From contig CAWCIL010000008.1 in NCBI GenBank assembly GCA_963795485.1, positions 1,501,312 through 1,565,311 on the forward strand: 64,000 nucleotides of DNA, in the 5' to 3' direction. Numbering within the stretch: position 1 is the first letter of the stretch; each line of letters begins with the position of its first letter. A model generated the notes under the pieces. The model was not told where the DNA came from, ran no database searches, and saw only the letters and a list, made by a program, of their open reading frames with translations. Origin of the DNA: AP-15 sp963795485. Its GTDB lineage: Bacteria; Pseudomonadota; Alphaproteobacteria; ATCC43930; CGMCC-115725. Made by a program: the position numbers and the translations under genes. This document shows, one piece after another, positions 1-9,127 of the stretch.

Positions 1-250
1 GCGGCGCGATCGTCACGACATAGGCGCGCACCGTGCCGTCGCGCGTCCACGGCGCGGCGACGTAGGCGTCCCACATCGCCCGGCCGAGCACGACCGCGAC
101 GGCGACCGCGACCAAGGTAATCAGAAACGGGAAAATCCGGATGCGCGAGCGGCGGGTGCGGCCGGCGGTGGTCACGGGCGGGCGATGCAAGTCGTCGAGG
201 AGGTCGCTGCTCCTCGCTTCCTCCTTTGGCCTGAGCTCGACGTCGTTCAT
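1..250 (-). CDS. HlyD/AaeA-like membrane fusion protein (N-terminal part, runs off window)
   Basis: Periplasmic adaptor of an aromatic-acid type efflux pump. It would link the inner-membrane FUSC pump encoded just upstream to the outer membrane. Only the first 83 codons are in the window. An arginine-rich cytoplasmic start is followed by a membrane anchor (about residues 38-58, FPFLITLVAVAVAVVLG) and then the conserved entry to the first beta strand of this family, AAPWTRDGTVRAYV. The ATG at 248-250 lies 9 bp after the DUF1656 stop, so the gene is the third of a FUSC-DUF1656-HlyD operon. The family assignment is strong; the substrate is not visible from sequence. Confidence 0.85.
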   Translation of the reverse strand, partial: MNDVELRPKEEARSSDLLDDLHRPPVTTAGRTRRSRIRIFPFLITLVAVAVAVVLGRAMWDAYVAAPWTRDGTVRAYVVTIAP

Positions 251-259
251 CGGGCGCCC

Positions 260-463
260 TCAGCGTGCGAAAAAGAGGACCATCGACGACAGCACGATGA
301 CATAGACCGCCGAGACGAACAACGCTGGGTGCCAGACGTAGCGCAACAGGTCGAACCGGTCGGCGACACGGCGCAGCAGAACCACGACCACCCAAGCCGC
401 GGCCAACATCAACGACATCGGCGCGACATAGACGCCGAAGAAATCAATCTCGGCGAACCTCAC
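260..463 (-). CDS. DUF1656 family small membrane protein (AaeX-like)
   Basis: A 67-residue inner-membrane protein with two hydrophobic segments (about residues 11-30 and 47-65) and the family opening EIDFFGVYVAP. DUF1656 proteins almost always sit between a FUSC pump and an HlyD adaptor, as here, and are taken to be accessory subunits of the efflux complex. The start is GTG at 461-463, overlapping the TGA of the upstream FUSC gene by three bases (GTGA), which indicates translational coupling. The biochemical role is not established. Confidence 0.85.
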   Translation of the reverse strand: MRFAEIDFFGVYVAPMSLMLAAAWVVVVLLRRVADRFDLLRYVWHPALFVSAVYVIVLSSMVLFFAR

Positions 464-2532
464 CGCGGCTCCTTTGCGTCGAAATAAGACGAATACTGGG
501 TAAGCGCCTCGGACATTGCAAGAATGCCGGCGCGCGCTCGCATTCTGAGCGGCGCGTCGCCCGAGTGCTCGGCGAGGATGGACTCGAGCCGGCCCAAATG
601 CCTGATCGCGCTGTCGCTGTCGCCTTCCGCCACCGCGGCAAGCGCCGCGGCGAGCCCGACGCCGAAACCGGCGGTGCCGGCAAAATCCCTCAGGTGAATG
701 ATCTCGACTCCGACGGTGAGCGCCCCCATCAGCCGCGCCCGATCCTCCGAGGTAGCTCCCGCCGGCAATACCGACAGGCGTCCGTACAAACGCCCTTCCC
801 AATCGTCCTGCGTCGGCGGCACCAGGCGCGCCGCCATCCGGCGCAGATCGCGCAAGGTCAGAGCCAGCAGACGGCGGGTGCGAAACGCCGGCGACAATGG
901 CGGCAGCAGGCGGAACGCGAGCATGGCGGCGCCGAGCCCAGCGACGATCGCCAGCGCCGAGTTGTAGAATTGCTGAGTGTTATAAATGTTGGGGTTTTGC
1001 GGCCCGAGGACCGGAATGAAGATGCTGGCCATACCCGTGAACAGGCCGGTCAGCAGAGCCGTGCGCCACGGCACGGCCATCAGAGCAGCGACCGGCACCA
1101 GGTAGATCCCGATCGCAAGGCTGAAGCCGGCAAAGGTCGTGATGTCGGGCAGCACGGCAAAGTTGATTACCGCGGCGGCAGCGGTGGTCAGCAGCACGCC
1201 CAGCATGAAGCTGGTCGCCGCGGCGTAAGCCTGGTCGCCCCTGGTTGCGAACAGGAGGACACCTATCGCGGCGAAGGTGATGGCCGCGGCCCCGCCCGGC
1301 CAGGCGGTGGCGATCCAGAACAGTGCGACCGCGCCGATGGTGACAAACGCGCGCCCGGCATTGACAAAAGCCGGCAGCAAGTCCGGAACCCGCAGCCGGG
1401 CGGTCGGATGCGGGGTGTTGGCTCGCGTCGGATCGTCGACCAGCAGGGACAGCCCGTTGAGTGCCAGCGAGATGCCTTGGAGCGCCCTGCCGGCGCGGTC
1501 GGCGATCAGTCGCAGCGACGGTGTCGAGACCGGCAACTCGATCAGCCTGAGGACCGCGGCATCGCAGATGATGCCGAGGCGGCACGGCGCCGCTGCCCAG
1601 CCGGGAGCGCTGCCGCCCACCGGCGCGGATCGCAGCTCCGCTGGCAGCCGCCGCAAAATAATCTCGGCATCGCCGCGGCTCTCTTCGGTCGAGACCCGCT
1701 CCAGGTGATAGGCCGCGGTGCGCCAGGCAGCCAGTGCGGCAAACAGACCGTCGAGCGCGTCCTGCAAGATGCGCGAGTGATAGCGCAGCGTCGAGGATTC
1801 GCCGAGCGCTTGATCGATCACCGCGTCGAGGGCGATGACGCGTCGGATCAGGTCGACGCGGATCTCGCGCGTCGGCACCTGCTGCGGCCCGGCGAGTCCC
1901 AGCGTCCGGGCGAGCCGTCCGATGATCTCGGCTGCGAGGCCGGCGAATTGCGCCGCAAGCCGGCGCCGCGCCGTGCCGAAATCGGTCCCGGCGAGCACGA
2001 TGCCGGCGCAGACGATGCCGATGCAGATCTCGCTGGCGCGGTCGATCGCAAACGTAAAGGCTTGCCCGTTGGCGCCGCCGACCGCACCGAGCTCGTCGCT
2101 GGCGATGATCGCTGCGGTGAAACCGGCAAGCGCTGCAGCATAGGTTGCGAAGTTGCGCAGCACCGTGGCGAGAAACCCGCAGATCGCCGCCCACAGCGCC
2201 AAGCCCACGAAAAAACCGATGCGGCTCTGCGGAAAAATCGCGGTCAAGACGACTGCAGCCACCGCCCCGACGACCGTGCCGATCAGCCGGAACCAGCCCT
2301 TGCGCAACGACGCGCCGAGCTGCGGCTGACAGACGATCGCCGCGGTCGTTCCGGCCCAGAACGGATTGTCGAGCTCGAGCCAGAACGCGACGTAGAGCGC
2401 GAGGCAGACCGAAGCCCACAGCCGCAATCCGAAGAGCAGCGCCGGGCCGGCCGCTTGGAGGACACCCGAAGCAGAATCGACCCAGCGCGCGATCCCGCCG
2501 AGTTGGCCGGCCGATGGCTCTGCCTCGGCCAT
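460..2532 (-). CDS. FUSC family aromatic acid efflux pump (AaeB-like)
   Basis: Inner-membrane transporter of the fusaric-acid-resistance/p-hydroxybenzoate exporter family, 690 residues from this start. It has the family layout: an N-terminal membrane block (about residues 30-190, with DNPFWAGTTAAIVCQPQ), a long cytoplasmic stretch, a second membrane block (about 365-540) and a soluble C-terminal tail. I chose ATG 2532 because the membrane domain follows at the usual distance; a GTG at 2625 would add 31 residues without family resemblance. It heads a coupled operon with DUF1656 and an HlyD adaptor. A palindrome at 2738-2754 may be the regulator site, but no regulator gene is in view. Export of aromatic acids is inferred from the family. 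Confidence 0.9.
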   Translation of the reverse strand: MAEAEPSAGQLGGIARWVDSASGVLQAAGPALLFGLRLWASVCLALYVAFWLELDNPFWAGTTAAIVCQPQLGASLRKGWFRLIGTVVGAVAAVVLTAIFPQSRIGFFVGLALWAAICGFLATVLRNFATYAAALAGFTAAIIASDELGAVGGANGQAFTFAIDRASEICIGIVCAGIVLAGTDFGTARRRLAAQFAGLAAEIIGRLARTLGLAGPQQVPTREIRVDLIRRVIALDAVIDQALGESSTLRYHSRILQDALDGLFAALAAWRTAAYHLERVSTEESRGDAEIILRRLPAELRSAPVGGSAPGWAAAPCRLGIICDAAVLRLIELPVSTPSLRLIADRAGRALQGISLALNGLSLLVDDPTRANTPHPTARLRVPDLLPAFVNAGRAFVTIGAVALFWIATAWPGGAAAITFAAIGVLLFATRGDQAYAAATSFMLGVLLTTAAAAVINFAVLPDITTFAGFSLAIGIYLVPVAALMAVPWRTALLTGLFTGMASIFIPVLGPQNPNIYNTQQFYNSALAIVAGLGAAMLAFRLLPPLSPAFRTRRLLALTLRDLRRMAARLVPPTQDDWEGRLYGRLSVLPAGATSEDRARLMGALTVGVEIIHLRDFAGTAGFGVGLAAALAAVAEGDSDSAIRHLGRLESILAEHSGDAPLRMRARAGILAMSEALTQYSSYFDAKEPR

Positions 2533-2737
2533 CAGCCTGAGCCGCCGCGCGATCGTGAACCCCGAAATGCGATGCGCCGTCTCCCTGTTATTAGGCGCGA
2601 GCAGGCGATACTTTCGCGCCAGCACGCCCGCAAACAGCGGTCGGGGAAAGAATCTCCACCTGCTTTTCCTGTTTTATCAGGTCGAGATCAGGTGCAGCCT
2701 TTTCATAGCGACCACGGGTTGCGGTTCTCAATAAGCA

Positions 2738-2754
2738 ATTGTGATTACCACAAT
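2738..2754. promoter_or_regulatory. Palindromic site upstream of efflux operon, LysR-box-like
   Basis: Perfect inverted repeat ATTGTG-N5-CACAAT. It contains T-N11-A, the core of LysR-type operators. It sits about 206 bp before the chosen FUSC start in the gap between the efflux operon and the divergent oxygenase gene, in a locally AT-rich stretch. AaeXAB-type pumps are commonly controlled by LysR regulators, so an operator role is plausible, but it is inferred only from symmetry and position. Confidence 0.4.
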
Positions 2755-3045
2755 ATCTATGTCCTGTCAAGTCCCGGTCATTGCGCAAGGAGCCGTCATT
2801 GTTCAGATGCGAAACCTTGAACTCGCGCCGCTTGAAGGTCTTTATCGCGAGGGCAGACGATCTGATCGCGCCGGTATCAGCGAAGTCCGCTCGGTTCGGC
2901 GCGGCTCATCGGCTCAACACCGGAGTTAGCGAGATCGCAGCGAGGGCTTTCGAGTGATCAAATGGAGTTAATTTATCCATCGGCATCTTGCGTTATCCGG
3001 ACGAACTTGGAATCCTCAATCCAACGCGAACGCCTCGGGGAAGCC

Positions 3046-4023
3046 ATGCCTGATTTGTCCATCTCCACCCAGCCGATCACCAGCCCGAGCGCGTGGGCGC
3101 GGGCGGATGTCCGCACCGAGGATTGGCGGGTCGCGCTGTCGCGCGAGTGTCTCGACGAGATCCGCCGCGTGGTCGACGAGTTGCGCGCCTACCCGCTACC
3201 GACAATCGTGCTCAGTCCAGCTGATTTCGCGATGCCGGCCTGCCATGCCGCAATGGCGCGGGTGCGCGACATTCTCGCCCATGGCGTGCGCTTTGCGATT
3301 GTGGACCGGCTGCCGATGGCCGAGATCGACGCCGACGAGGCGACGGCGGTCTATTGGCTGTTGTCCGGCATGATCGCGCGGCCGGTCGCGCAGAAGCTCG
3401 ACGGCACGCTGATCTATGACGTGCTCGACACCGGGCAGCAGGCATTACCCGGCTCGGGGGTGCGGCCGGACAAGACCAATACCGAGATCCGCTTTCACAA
3501 TGACAACGCGTATAATGACACGCCGCCCGAGCATGTCGGCCTCCTCTGTCTTCGCGCGGCGCTGAGCGGCGGCCACAGCCGGGTGATCAGCTTTCACACC
3601 GCGCACAATTTGCTGCTGGCGCGGGCGCCGGACCGGTTGGCACGGCTGTACCAGTCGTTTTGGTTCGACCGCCAGCGCGAATTTCATGCGGGCGAAAGCC
3701 CGATCTTCGCCGCCCCGGTATTCGATGCCGGCGCCGAGCTGAAGGCGCGGTTCAGCGTCCACCAGATCAACAGCGGCTATGCGCTGCGGGGCGAGCAGCT
3801 CGACGTCGTTGGCGAGGCTGCCGTCTCGACAATGCTGGAGATCTTCGAGGACGACGGGCTGTCGATCGATTTCGACCTCGAGCCGGGTCAGATGCAATTC
3901 GTCGACAACCGAGCGTTAGGGCACAGCCGCACCGCGTTCGTCGATGATCCCGACCCCGCGGCCAGGCGTCACCTGGTGCGTCTGTGGCTGCGCGACGGCG
4001 GCCGCCGCGCCTATCCCGGCTGA
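3046..4023 (+). CDS. TauD/TfdA-like Fe(II)/2-oxoglutarate dioxygenase
   Basis: A 325-residue protein of the TauD/TfdA clavaminate-synthase-like superfamily, soluble enzymes that oxidise small molecules with iron, oxygen and usually 2-oxoglutarate. The metal-binding HxD is visible at H151/D153 (RFHNDNAYND), the distal histidine at H293 (NRALGHSRTAF), and a candidate 2-oxoglutarate-binding arginine in HLVRLWLR near 309-316. The ATG at 3046 follows GGGGAAG; an in-frame ATG at 2962 would add 28 unremarkable residues. It stands alone, divergent from the efflux operon. The substrate cannot be told from sequence. Confidence 0.8.
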   Translation: MPDLSISTQPITSPSAWARADVRTEDWRVALSRECLDEIRRVVDELRAYPLPTIVLSPADFAMPACHAAMARVRDILAHGVRFAIVDRLPMAEIDADEATAVYWLLSGMIARPVAQKLDGTLIYDVLDTGQQALPGSGVRPDKTNTEIRFHNDNAYNDTPPEHVGLLCLRAALSGGHSRVISFHTAHNLLLARAPDRLARLYQSFWFDRQREFHAGESPIFAAPVFDAGAELKARFSVHQINSGYALRGEQLDVVGEAAVSTMLEIFEDDGLSIDFDLEPGQMQFVDNRALGHSRTAFVDDPDPAARRHLVRLWLRDGGRRAYPG

Positions 4024-4089
4024 ACAGAGCGCCGAGAACCGGCTATGTCGCTGAGGATTAATTAACCATTCTCGGGCATTGTCGCGGGC

Positions 4090-4864
4090 ATGTCGTCGCT
4101 GACGATCACCGCGATCGTGCTGTTCTGCGTGCTTGCCGGGTCGCTGCTCGGGATGTGGCTCGGCGGTCGCTTGCCCGAGCATCACCGCTCGGCCGAGTCG
4201 CGCGACGCGATCAAGCTCGCCACCGGAATGCTGTCGGTATTGGCGGCATTGGTGCTGGGGCTGTTGATCGCCAGCGTCAAGAACGCGTTCGACAATACCG
4301 ACTCCGAGATCCGCCATTTCGCCGCCACCCTGATACTGTTGCACCAGACGCTGGCAGATTACGGGCCGGAGACCGCCGAAGCGCGCGCCATGCTGCGGCA
4401 TTACAGCCGGCTGCGCGCTCGCCGACAACTGGCCCGAGGACGAGGCCCCGGTGCGGATGGAAGATAAGGAGGCCGGAAAGCTGCTCGATGGGGTGCGCAC
4501 CGCGGTGCTGCGACTCCCCGGCGGGAGCCCCCGCCGCGATGCGCTGCGCGCCGACGCTGCATCCTTGGTCGATGATGCGCTGAAAACTCGCTGGCTATTG
4601 ATCGAACGCTCGGAAAGCTCGATCCAGCCGCTGTTTCTCGACATATTGATCGCCTGGATCACTCTGATTTTTGTCAGCTTTGGCTACAACGCCCCGCGCA
4701 ACGCCACGGTGGCGACCAGTTTTTTCCTGAGTGCTGTGGCGCTCGCCGGCTGCATCTTGCTGATCGTCGAGATGGACACCCCGTTCGAGGGGCTGATCAC
4801 CGTGTCGAGCACGCCGATGCGCGATGCCCTGGCGCATATGACCCCGCAGCCGTCCGCCGATTAG
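4090..4864 (+). CDS. DUF4239-like membrane protein, interrupted by one frameshift
   Basis: Two halves in different frames make one family-typical protein. The first half (from ATG 4090) has an N-terminal membrane segment, then GMLSVLAALVLGLLIASVK and a helical stretch. The second half reads ALADNWPEDEAPV through 4451 and carries two further membrane segments (about 4645-4700 and 4710-4770) before TAG at 4862-4864. The frame switch is near 4410-4425, a single-base event. DUF4239 proteins are bestrophin-like membrane proteins of unknown function. The intact second half suggests a sequencing indel rather than decay. Confidence 0.65.
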
Positions 4865-4947
4865 CTCGGCCGGTCATTCGGCTTGTCATGCGGCGGGGAG
4901 ACGGCGAAGCTGGCGAAAATACCTCATTCAGCGTGGCGAGGAAGCAG

Positions 4948-6263
4948 ATGTCCCGCACCCAGGCCATCAATATCGATATCGGGGCGGCGCTCGCCGAGGC
5001 CGAGGAGCAGTACCGGAGGCAGAACCCGAAGAGCCTCGCCCAGCACCGCGAGGCCTGCGCCGCGATGCCGGGCGGCAACACCCGCGCCTCGATCCATGTC
5101 GACCCGTTCCCGCTGACGATGGCGCGCGGCGAGGGGGCGCGGTTGTGGGACCTCGATGGTCACGAATACGCCGATTTCCTCAGCGAGTTCACCGCCGGGA
5201 TCTACGGCCATTCGCACCCGCTGATCCGCCGCGCGATCGAGGACGCGCTCGCCGGCGGCCTCAATTTCGGCGCGCATGGCGAGGCCGAAGCGCGGTTTGC
5301 CGCGGCGGTGTGCGCCCGCTTCCCGTCGATCGACCTGGTGCGCTTCACCAATTCCGGCACCGAGGCCAATCTGATGGCGGTCGGCGCCGCGCGCGCGATC
5401 ACCGGCCGGCCCAAGATCCTGGTGTTCGCCGGCGGCTATCATGGCGGCGTCTTTTATTTCCGCGGTCATGGCAGCGCGCTCAACGCACCGTTCGAGTTTC
5501 TGGTCGGCCGCTACAACGATCTCGCCGCGGTCGAGGAGCTGGTCCGGCCGCACCGGGCCGAGCTCGCCGCGATCCTGATCGAGCCGATGCAGGGCACCAC
5601 CGGCTGCATCCCGGCCGAGCACGGCTTTCTCGCCGGGCTGCGGGCGCTGGCGAGCGAAACCGGCGCGCTCTTGATCTTCGACGAGGTGATGACCTCGCGG
5701 CTGGCGCCGGGCGGGTTGCAGGAGGTGCACGGCATCCTCCCGGACATGACCACCTTGGGCAAATATCTCGGCGGCGGGATGAGCTTTGGCGCCTTTGGCG
5801 GGCGGGCCGAGATCATGGAGCGCTTCGACCCGCGCCGGGCCGACGCGTTCCAGCACGCCGGCACCTTCAACAACAATGTGCTGACGATGAACGCCGGTCT
5901 GGTCGGGCTGACCGAGATCTACACCCCCGAGCGCGCCCGCGCCCTGAACGAATGGGGCGACGCGCTGCGCCAGCGGCTCAACGCCGTCGTGCGCCGGCAC
6001 CGGCTGGCGATGCAGTTCACCGGCTTGGGCTCGATGATGTCGGTGCACATGACCGACCGGCCGATCCGCTCGGAGGAGGATGCGGCGAGCGGCAATGGCG
6101 CGCTTGCGCGACCTGTTCTGGTTCGACCTCGTCGCCCGCGGCCTCTGGTTTGCCAAGCGCGGCATGTTCGCCTTGTCGATCGCCCTCGACGACCACGACG
6201 CCGACCGGCTCGCCGACGCCGTCGAAGACTTCGCCCAGACCCGCGCGCCCGCTGTTCGGATAG
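4948..6263 (+). CDS. Class III aminotransferase (glutamate-1-semialdehyde aminomutase-like), frameshifted near C-terminus
   Basis: PLP-dependent fold-type I aminotransferase related to HemL. SGTEA at 136-140 binds phosphate, DEVMTS at 245-250 contains the cofactor aspartate, and TTLGKYLGGG places the Schiff-base lysine at K272. The start is ATG 4948 after GAGGAAG. The conserved frame ends near 6105; the C-terminal domain (LRDLFWFDLVARGLWFAKRG) continues in the next frame, and a second shift at a CCC run near 6248-6250 gives the expected ending APLFG and stop at 6261-6263. The isolated context and differences from true HemL make a role in haem synthesis unlikely; an amino-acid or amino-ketone transamination is more probable. 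Confidence 0.75.
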
Positions 6264-6531
6264 AGGTCAAGTGCTCGCGGATCAACCGATGGCATGGCAA
6301 TCTGGAAATCGGGCTCGCGACGACACGAACCATCGATAAAGGGCGCCAGCCCGTTGCCGGCGACCGCTTCGCGAACTGAAGCGCTTGCGGCGAGCGGCCG
6401 GTACGAACACAGATAGTCGGGCATGTGCTTCTACTTCGAGACCGGTGTGGGGTCGCCCGGATCTTCAAAGTGTTTGCTGTGCTTGTCAGCGGGATGCTGG
6501 ATAAAACCCGCCCGCCTTCGACGGGGGCTCG

Positions 6532-6744
6532 TCACACCGCGACCTCGACGTATTCGACCTGGCTCGACGGTTGTGGGATGGGCAACCCGTCCTCGCGCAG
6601 CCCGGCCAAGTGCAATTCCACGGCTTCGCGGATCAGCAGCTCCGTTTCTTCCAATGTCGCACCGGTAGCGACGCATCCGGGCAGGTCCGGCACGTACGCG
6701 GAGTAATTGTTGCCGGCTTTCTCGACGACAATTGCATAACGCAT
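6532..6744 (-). CDS. hicB: HicB-family antitoxin
   Basis: A 70-residue antitoxin with the HicB partial RNase-H-like fold: YSAYVPDLPGCVATGATLEE is the hallmark, followed by a helix (LIREAVELHLAGLREDG). It would bind and block the HicA mRNA interferase encoded immediately upstream (7-bp gap). No separate DNA-binding domain is visible, so autoregulation may depend on the complex. The HicA-then-HicB order is typical for the family. Confidence 0.85.
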   Translation of the reverse strand: MRYAIVVEKAGNNYSAYVPDLPGCVATGATLEETELLIREAVELHLAGLREDGLPIPQPSSQVEYVEVAV

Positions 6745-6751
6745 GGCTACC

Positions 6752-6940
6752 TCATTCCTTCAGATTGGCTTGCTTGAGAATACTATTGAGGGTTCCCGGA
6801 GCAACCTCATCGCTCGGCTTGCCCGCAACCGTCACCCGGCCGAGCTTTTGAGGATGCTTGAACTGACGATGGCTCCCTCGCGTGTTCACGAGATACCAGC
6901 CGTCATCGCGCAGCAGGCGCAGTACATCACCAACTTTCAT
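6752..6940 (-). CDS. hicA: HicA-family mRNA interferase toxin
   Basis: A 62-residue double-stranded-RNA-binding-like toxin. The catalytic histidine lies in TRGSHRQFKHP, preceded by the conserved VLRLLRDDGWYLV and followed by GKPSDEVAPGTLNSILKQ. HicA cleaves mRNA and is neutralised by HicB, encoded 7 bp downstream. All key family residues appear intact, so the module is probably functional. No promoter is obvious. Confidence 0.85.
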   Translation of the reverse strand: MKVGDVLRLLRDDGWYLVNTRGSHRQFKHPQKLGRVTVAGKPSDEVAPGTLNSILKQANLKE

Positions 6941-7030
6941 TTCGGCAGACTGCCAAGCGACCGCCCGCCAAGCGTGGGCGGATGGTTTAGACTCGCTGGT
7001 GCGCCCAAAATGATTAGTGTTTTCCTTCGG

Positions 7031-7938
7031 TCAGGAGCGGGCGGGGCGATAGTTGGCGTCGATCGTCGGCGGACCGTCGCTGTCGACGATGCCGCGGCGG
7101 GCCAGGTCGAGCAGATGGGCGTGCACCGACCGTCCGGCGGCGTGGCGCAGCCCCGGCTGGAGCCCGAGATAAAGCCGGTCCACGATCGCCTCGATCTGCC
7201 CGGCACCGGCCTCGAGACATTCGAGGATGCCGGCCTCGCGCTCGCGCCGGTGAGCGATGAAGGCGCGGACATGGGCGTGCGGGTCGGTGATCGCCGGGCC
7301 GTGGGTCGGCCAATAGACCGCGTCGGAACGCAGGAGCAATTTGTCGAGCGAGGCCATATAGGCGGCCATGTCGCCGTCGGGTGGTGCTATCACGCTGGTC
7401 GACCAGCCCATGACATGGTCGCCGCTGAACAGGATGCCGCGATCGGGCAGCGCGAAACAAAGATGGTTCGAGGTGTGGCCCGGGGTGTGGACCGCCTCGA
7501 AACGCCAGCCTGGGCCGGCGATCGTGTCGCCGTCATGCACGGTCACGTCGGGCGAAAAGTCCCAGTCGCCGCCTTCCTCGACCGCGGGATCGCCGCGCTG
7601 GCCCCCGGCATGCGGGCCGAAGCCGTAGGTCGGGGCGCCGGTTGCCGCCTTCAGCTGCCGCCGCCGCCGGCGAATGATCGCGATGGGTGTGGGTGATCAG
7701 GATATGGGTCACCCGCTCACCGGCGAGCCCACCAAGCGTCGCGGCGACGTGCTCTTCGAGATCGGGGCCGGGGTCGATCACCGCGACCTCGCCCTCGCCG
7801 ACAATGTAGGTGCCGGTGCCGCGAAACGTGAACGGGCTCGGGTTGCGCGCGACGATGCGGCGGATGCCCGGCGCCACCGGTTCGAGCTCGGCCGTATTCG
7901 AAGGAAAATTCGCGGCGGAACGGGATTTCGACGGGCAT
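7031..7938 (-). CDS. MBL-fold metallo-hydrolase (LACTB2-like), two frameshifts
   Basis: Metallo-beta-lactamase fold hydrolase. The zinc motif THTHRDHSP, the later HTPGHTSNH, FSGDHVMGW and WPTHGP give the usual five metal-ligand blocks, and a winged-helix-like tail ends the protein as in LACTB2/RNase-Z-related hydrolases. ATG 7936-7938 begins MPVEIPFRREFSFEYG; the frame changes near 7893 to reach ELEPVAPGIRR, and again near 7660 in a GGC repeat to reach LKAATGAPTYGFGPHAGG. All family blocks are present, so two single-base errors are likelier than a dead gene. The substrate is unknown. Confidence 0.75.
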
Positions 7939-8017
7939 GGCCGCAGGCTACACGAGATCCTGCGCCGAGCCCAAGGGCTAAGGTATGATCCCTTCCCGGC
8001 AAGACGGAGACGGCGCG

Positions 8018-8263
8018 ATGAAGGTCAGCTTTGACATCGACTGCACGGCCGAGGAGGCCCGCAGATTTTTTGGGCTGCCCGAGGTGCAGCCGCTGCAGGA
8101 GGCGCTCCTCAAAGAAGTGCAAGAGCGGATCGCCGCCAACATCAAGGCGATGGACGCGAAGACGCTGATCGAGACCTGGCTGCCGGCGACCCTCAAAGGG
8201 TTCGAGCAGCTACAGCAGATGTTCATGGCGCAGATGGCCGGCGCGCCCGGCCAAAAGAAATAG
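8018..8263 (+). CDS. DUF6489 family protein
   Basis: An 81-residue acidic soluble protein starting MKVSFDIDCTAEEARRFFGL and running through an amphipathic helix rich in E, K and Q. I recognise the opening as that of small alphaproteobacterial proteins grouped as DUF6489. The ATG at 8018 follows GGAGACGGCGCG; an upstream ATG at 7985 would add 11 residues not seen in the family. It is followed at 12 bp by a GNAT gene and may share its transcript. The function is unknown. Confidence 0.7.
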   Translation: MKVSFDIDCTAEEARRFFGLPEVQPLQEALLKEVQERIAANIKAMDAKTLIETWLPATLKGFEQLQQMFMAQMAGAPGQKK

Positions 8264-8275
8264 GGGCCAGAAGAA

Positions 8276-8830
8276 TTGGTCGGGCCGGCCCCGCTGCGTA
8301 GCCCGCGTCTGTTGCTGCGGCCGTGGCGCGACGCGGATGTTGCGGCCTTTGCCGACATGTCGGCCGATCCTGCGGTGATGGAATTTCTGCGACCGTTTCC
8401 GGACCGCCCGGCGTGCGAAGCCTGGGTGGCACGGGTGCGCGCGCATTGGCAGCAGCACGGGTTCGGGCAATGGATCGTCGAAATTCCCGGCCAAGCGAGC
8501 TTTATCGGCGTCGTCGGTCTCGCCACCATCCCCTACCCGGCGCATTTCACGCCGGCGGTCGAGATCGCCTGGCGCCTGGCGCCCGATTTTTGGCGTCGCG
8601 GATATGCCAGCGAGGCGGCGCGCGCGGCTCTCGATTACGGCTTCAACCAACTCGGTCTCTCTGAAATCGTGGCGGTTACGGTGCCGGCCAATCTTCGCTC
8701 GCGCGCCGTCATGGAGCGGCTCGGCATGACGCGCCGACCGGAACAGGATTTCGATCATCCGAACGTCCCGGAGGGCCCGCTGAAGCGCCATGTCCTCTAC
8801 CGGCTGCGCAACCCGCGGCCCGTTTCGTGA
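8276..8830 (+). CDS. GNAT family N-acetyltransferase (RimJ/RimL-like)
   Basis: A 184-residue acetyl-CoA-dependent acyltransferase. SPRLLLRPWRDADVAAFADM is the classic N-terminal block of the RimJ/RimL group, FIGVVGLATIP the central strand, and APDFWRRGYASEAARAALDY contains the pyrophosphate-binding R-x-x-G/A loop; NLRSRAVMERLGM is the C-terminal helix. The best start is TTG at 8276, as no ATG or GTG lies ahead of the conserved block. The acceptor substrate cannot be predicted. Confidence 0.8.
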   Translation: MVGPAPLRSPRLLLRPWRDADVAAFADMSADPAVMEFLRPFPDRPACEAWVARVRAHWQQHGFGQWIVEIPGQASFIGVVGLATIPYPAHFTPAVEIAWRLAPDFWRRGYASEAARAALDYGFNQLGLSEIVAVTVPANLRSRAVMERLGMTRRPEQDFDHPNVPEGPLKRHVLYRLRNPRPVS

Positions 8831-8842
8831 CGATGCGGCGAT

Positions 8843-8868
8843 CGCGTCGGGGCGCGCGCCCCGACGCG
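8843..8868. repeat. 26-bp perfect palindrome after GNAT gene
   Basis: A gap-free inverted repeat (13-bp arms beginning CGCGTCGGGG) 13 bp beyond the GNAT stop. As RNA it would form a strong GC hairpin with a 4-nt loop but has no U-tract, so it may be a Rho-dependent or transcript-stabilising hairpin, or a protein-binding palindrome. Position supports an end-of-transcript role. Confidence 0.45.
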
Positions 8869-8922
8869 AGTCGGGGACCGGCCAGTCTACGATTTTGATC
8901 AGGTCAGGGCGACTTTTTAACC

Positions 8923-8950
8923 TTGTCAAAACTATGCCGTGTGTTATGCT
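8923..8950 (+). promoter_or_regulatory. Probable sigma-70-type promoter for the 9128 gene
   Basis: TTGTCA (8923-8928) and TATGCT (8945-8950) separated by 16 bp, in a locally AT-rich stretch, about 178 bp upstream of the secreted protein start. Both hexamers are close to consensus. The long leader between them and the gene has no obvious structure. Confidence 0.5.
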
Positions 8951-9127
8951 AGGAAACTTTCGGCAAACACTCCATCGTTAACCTTTTACGGCAGCCTTGA
9001 TCTCGTGTTGCGTTCGCACGCCACCGCTAATTGCCCAAATGGGTTAGAGTTCGGCGGCCTCGAGTGCGAATCGAGACCGGCCGGTGCAAGCCGCCACAAA
9101 TCAGCCAGGTTGAGTCGGAGACAGAAC

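Noticed and set aside
565..2820. A 751-codon open frame on the plus strand opposite the FUSC gene
   Set aside because: It is the antisense of a well-supported transporter gene; its product is low-complexity (Arg, Gln, Asp, Gly) with no domain, as expected for GC-rich mirror frames.
4948..6263. Assignment as hemL (glutamate-1-semialdehyde aminomutase)
   Set aside because: The fold and motifs match the wider class III group, but the N-terminal extension, unusual C-terminus and isolated context differ from true HemL.
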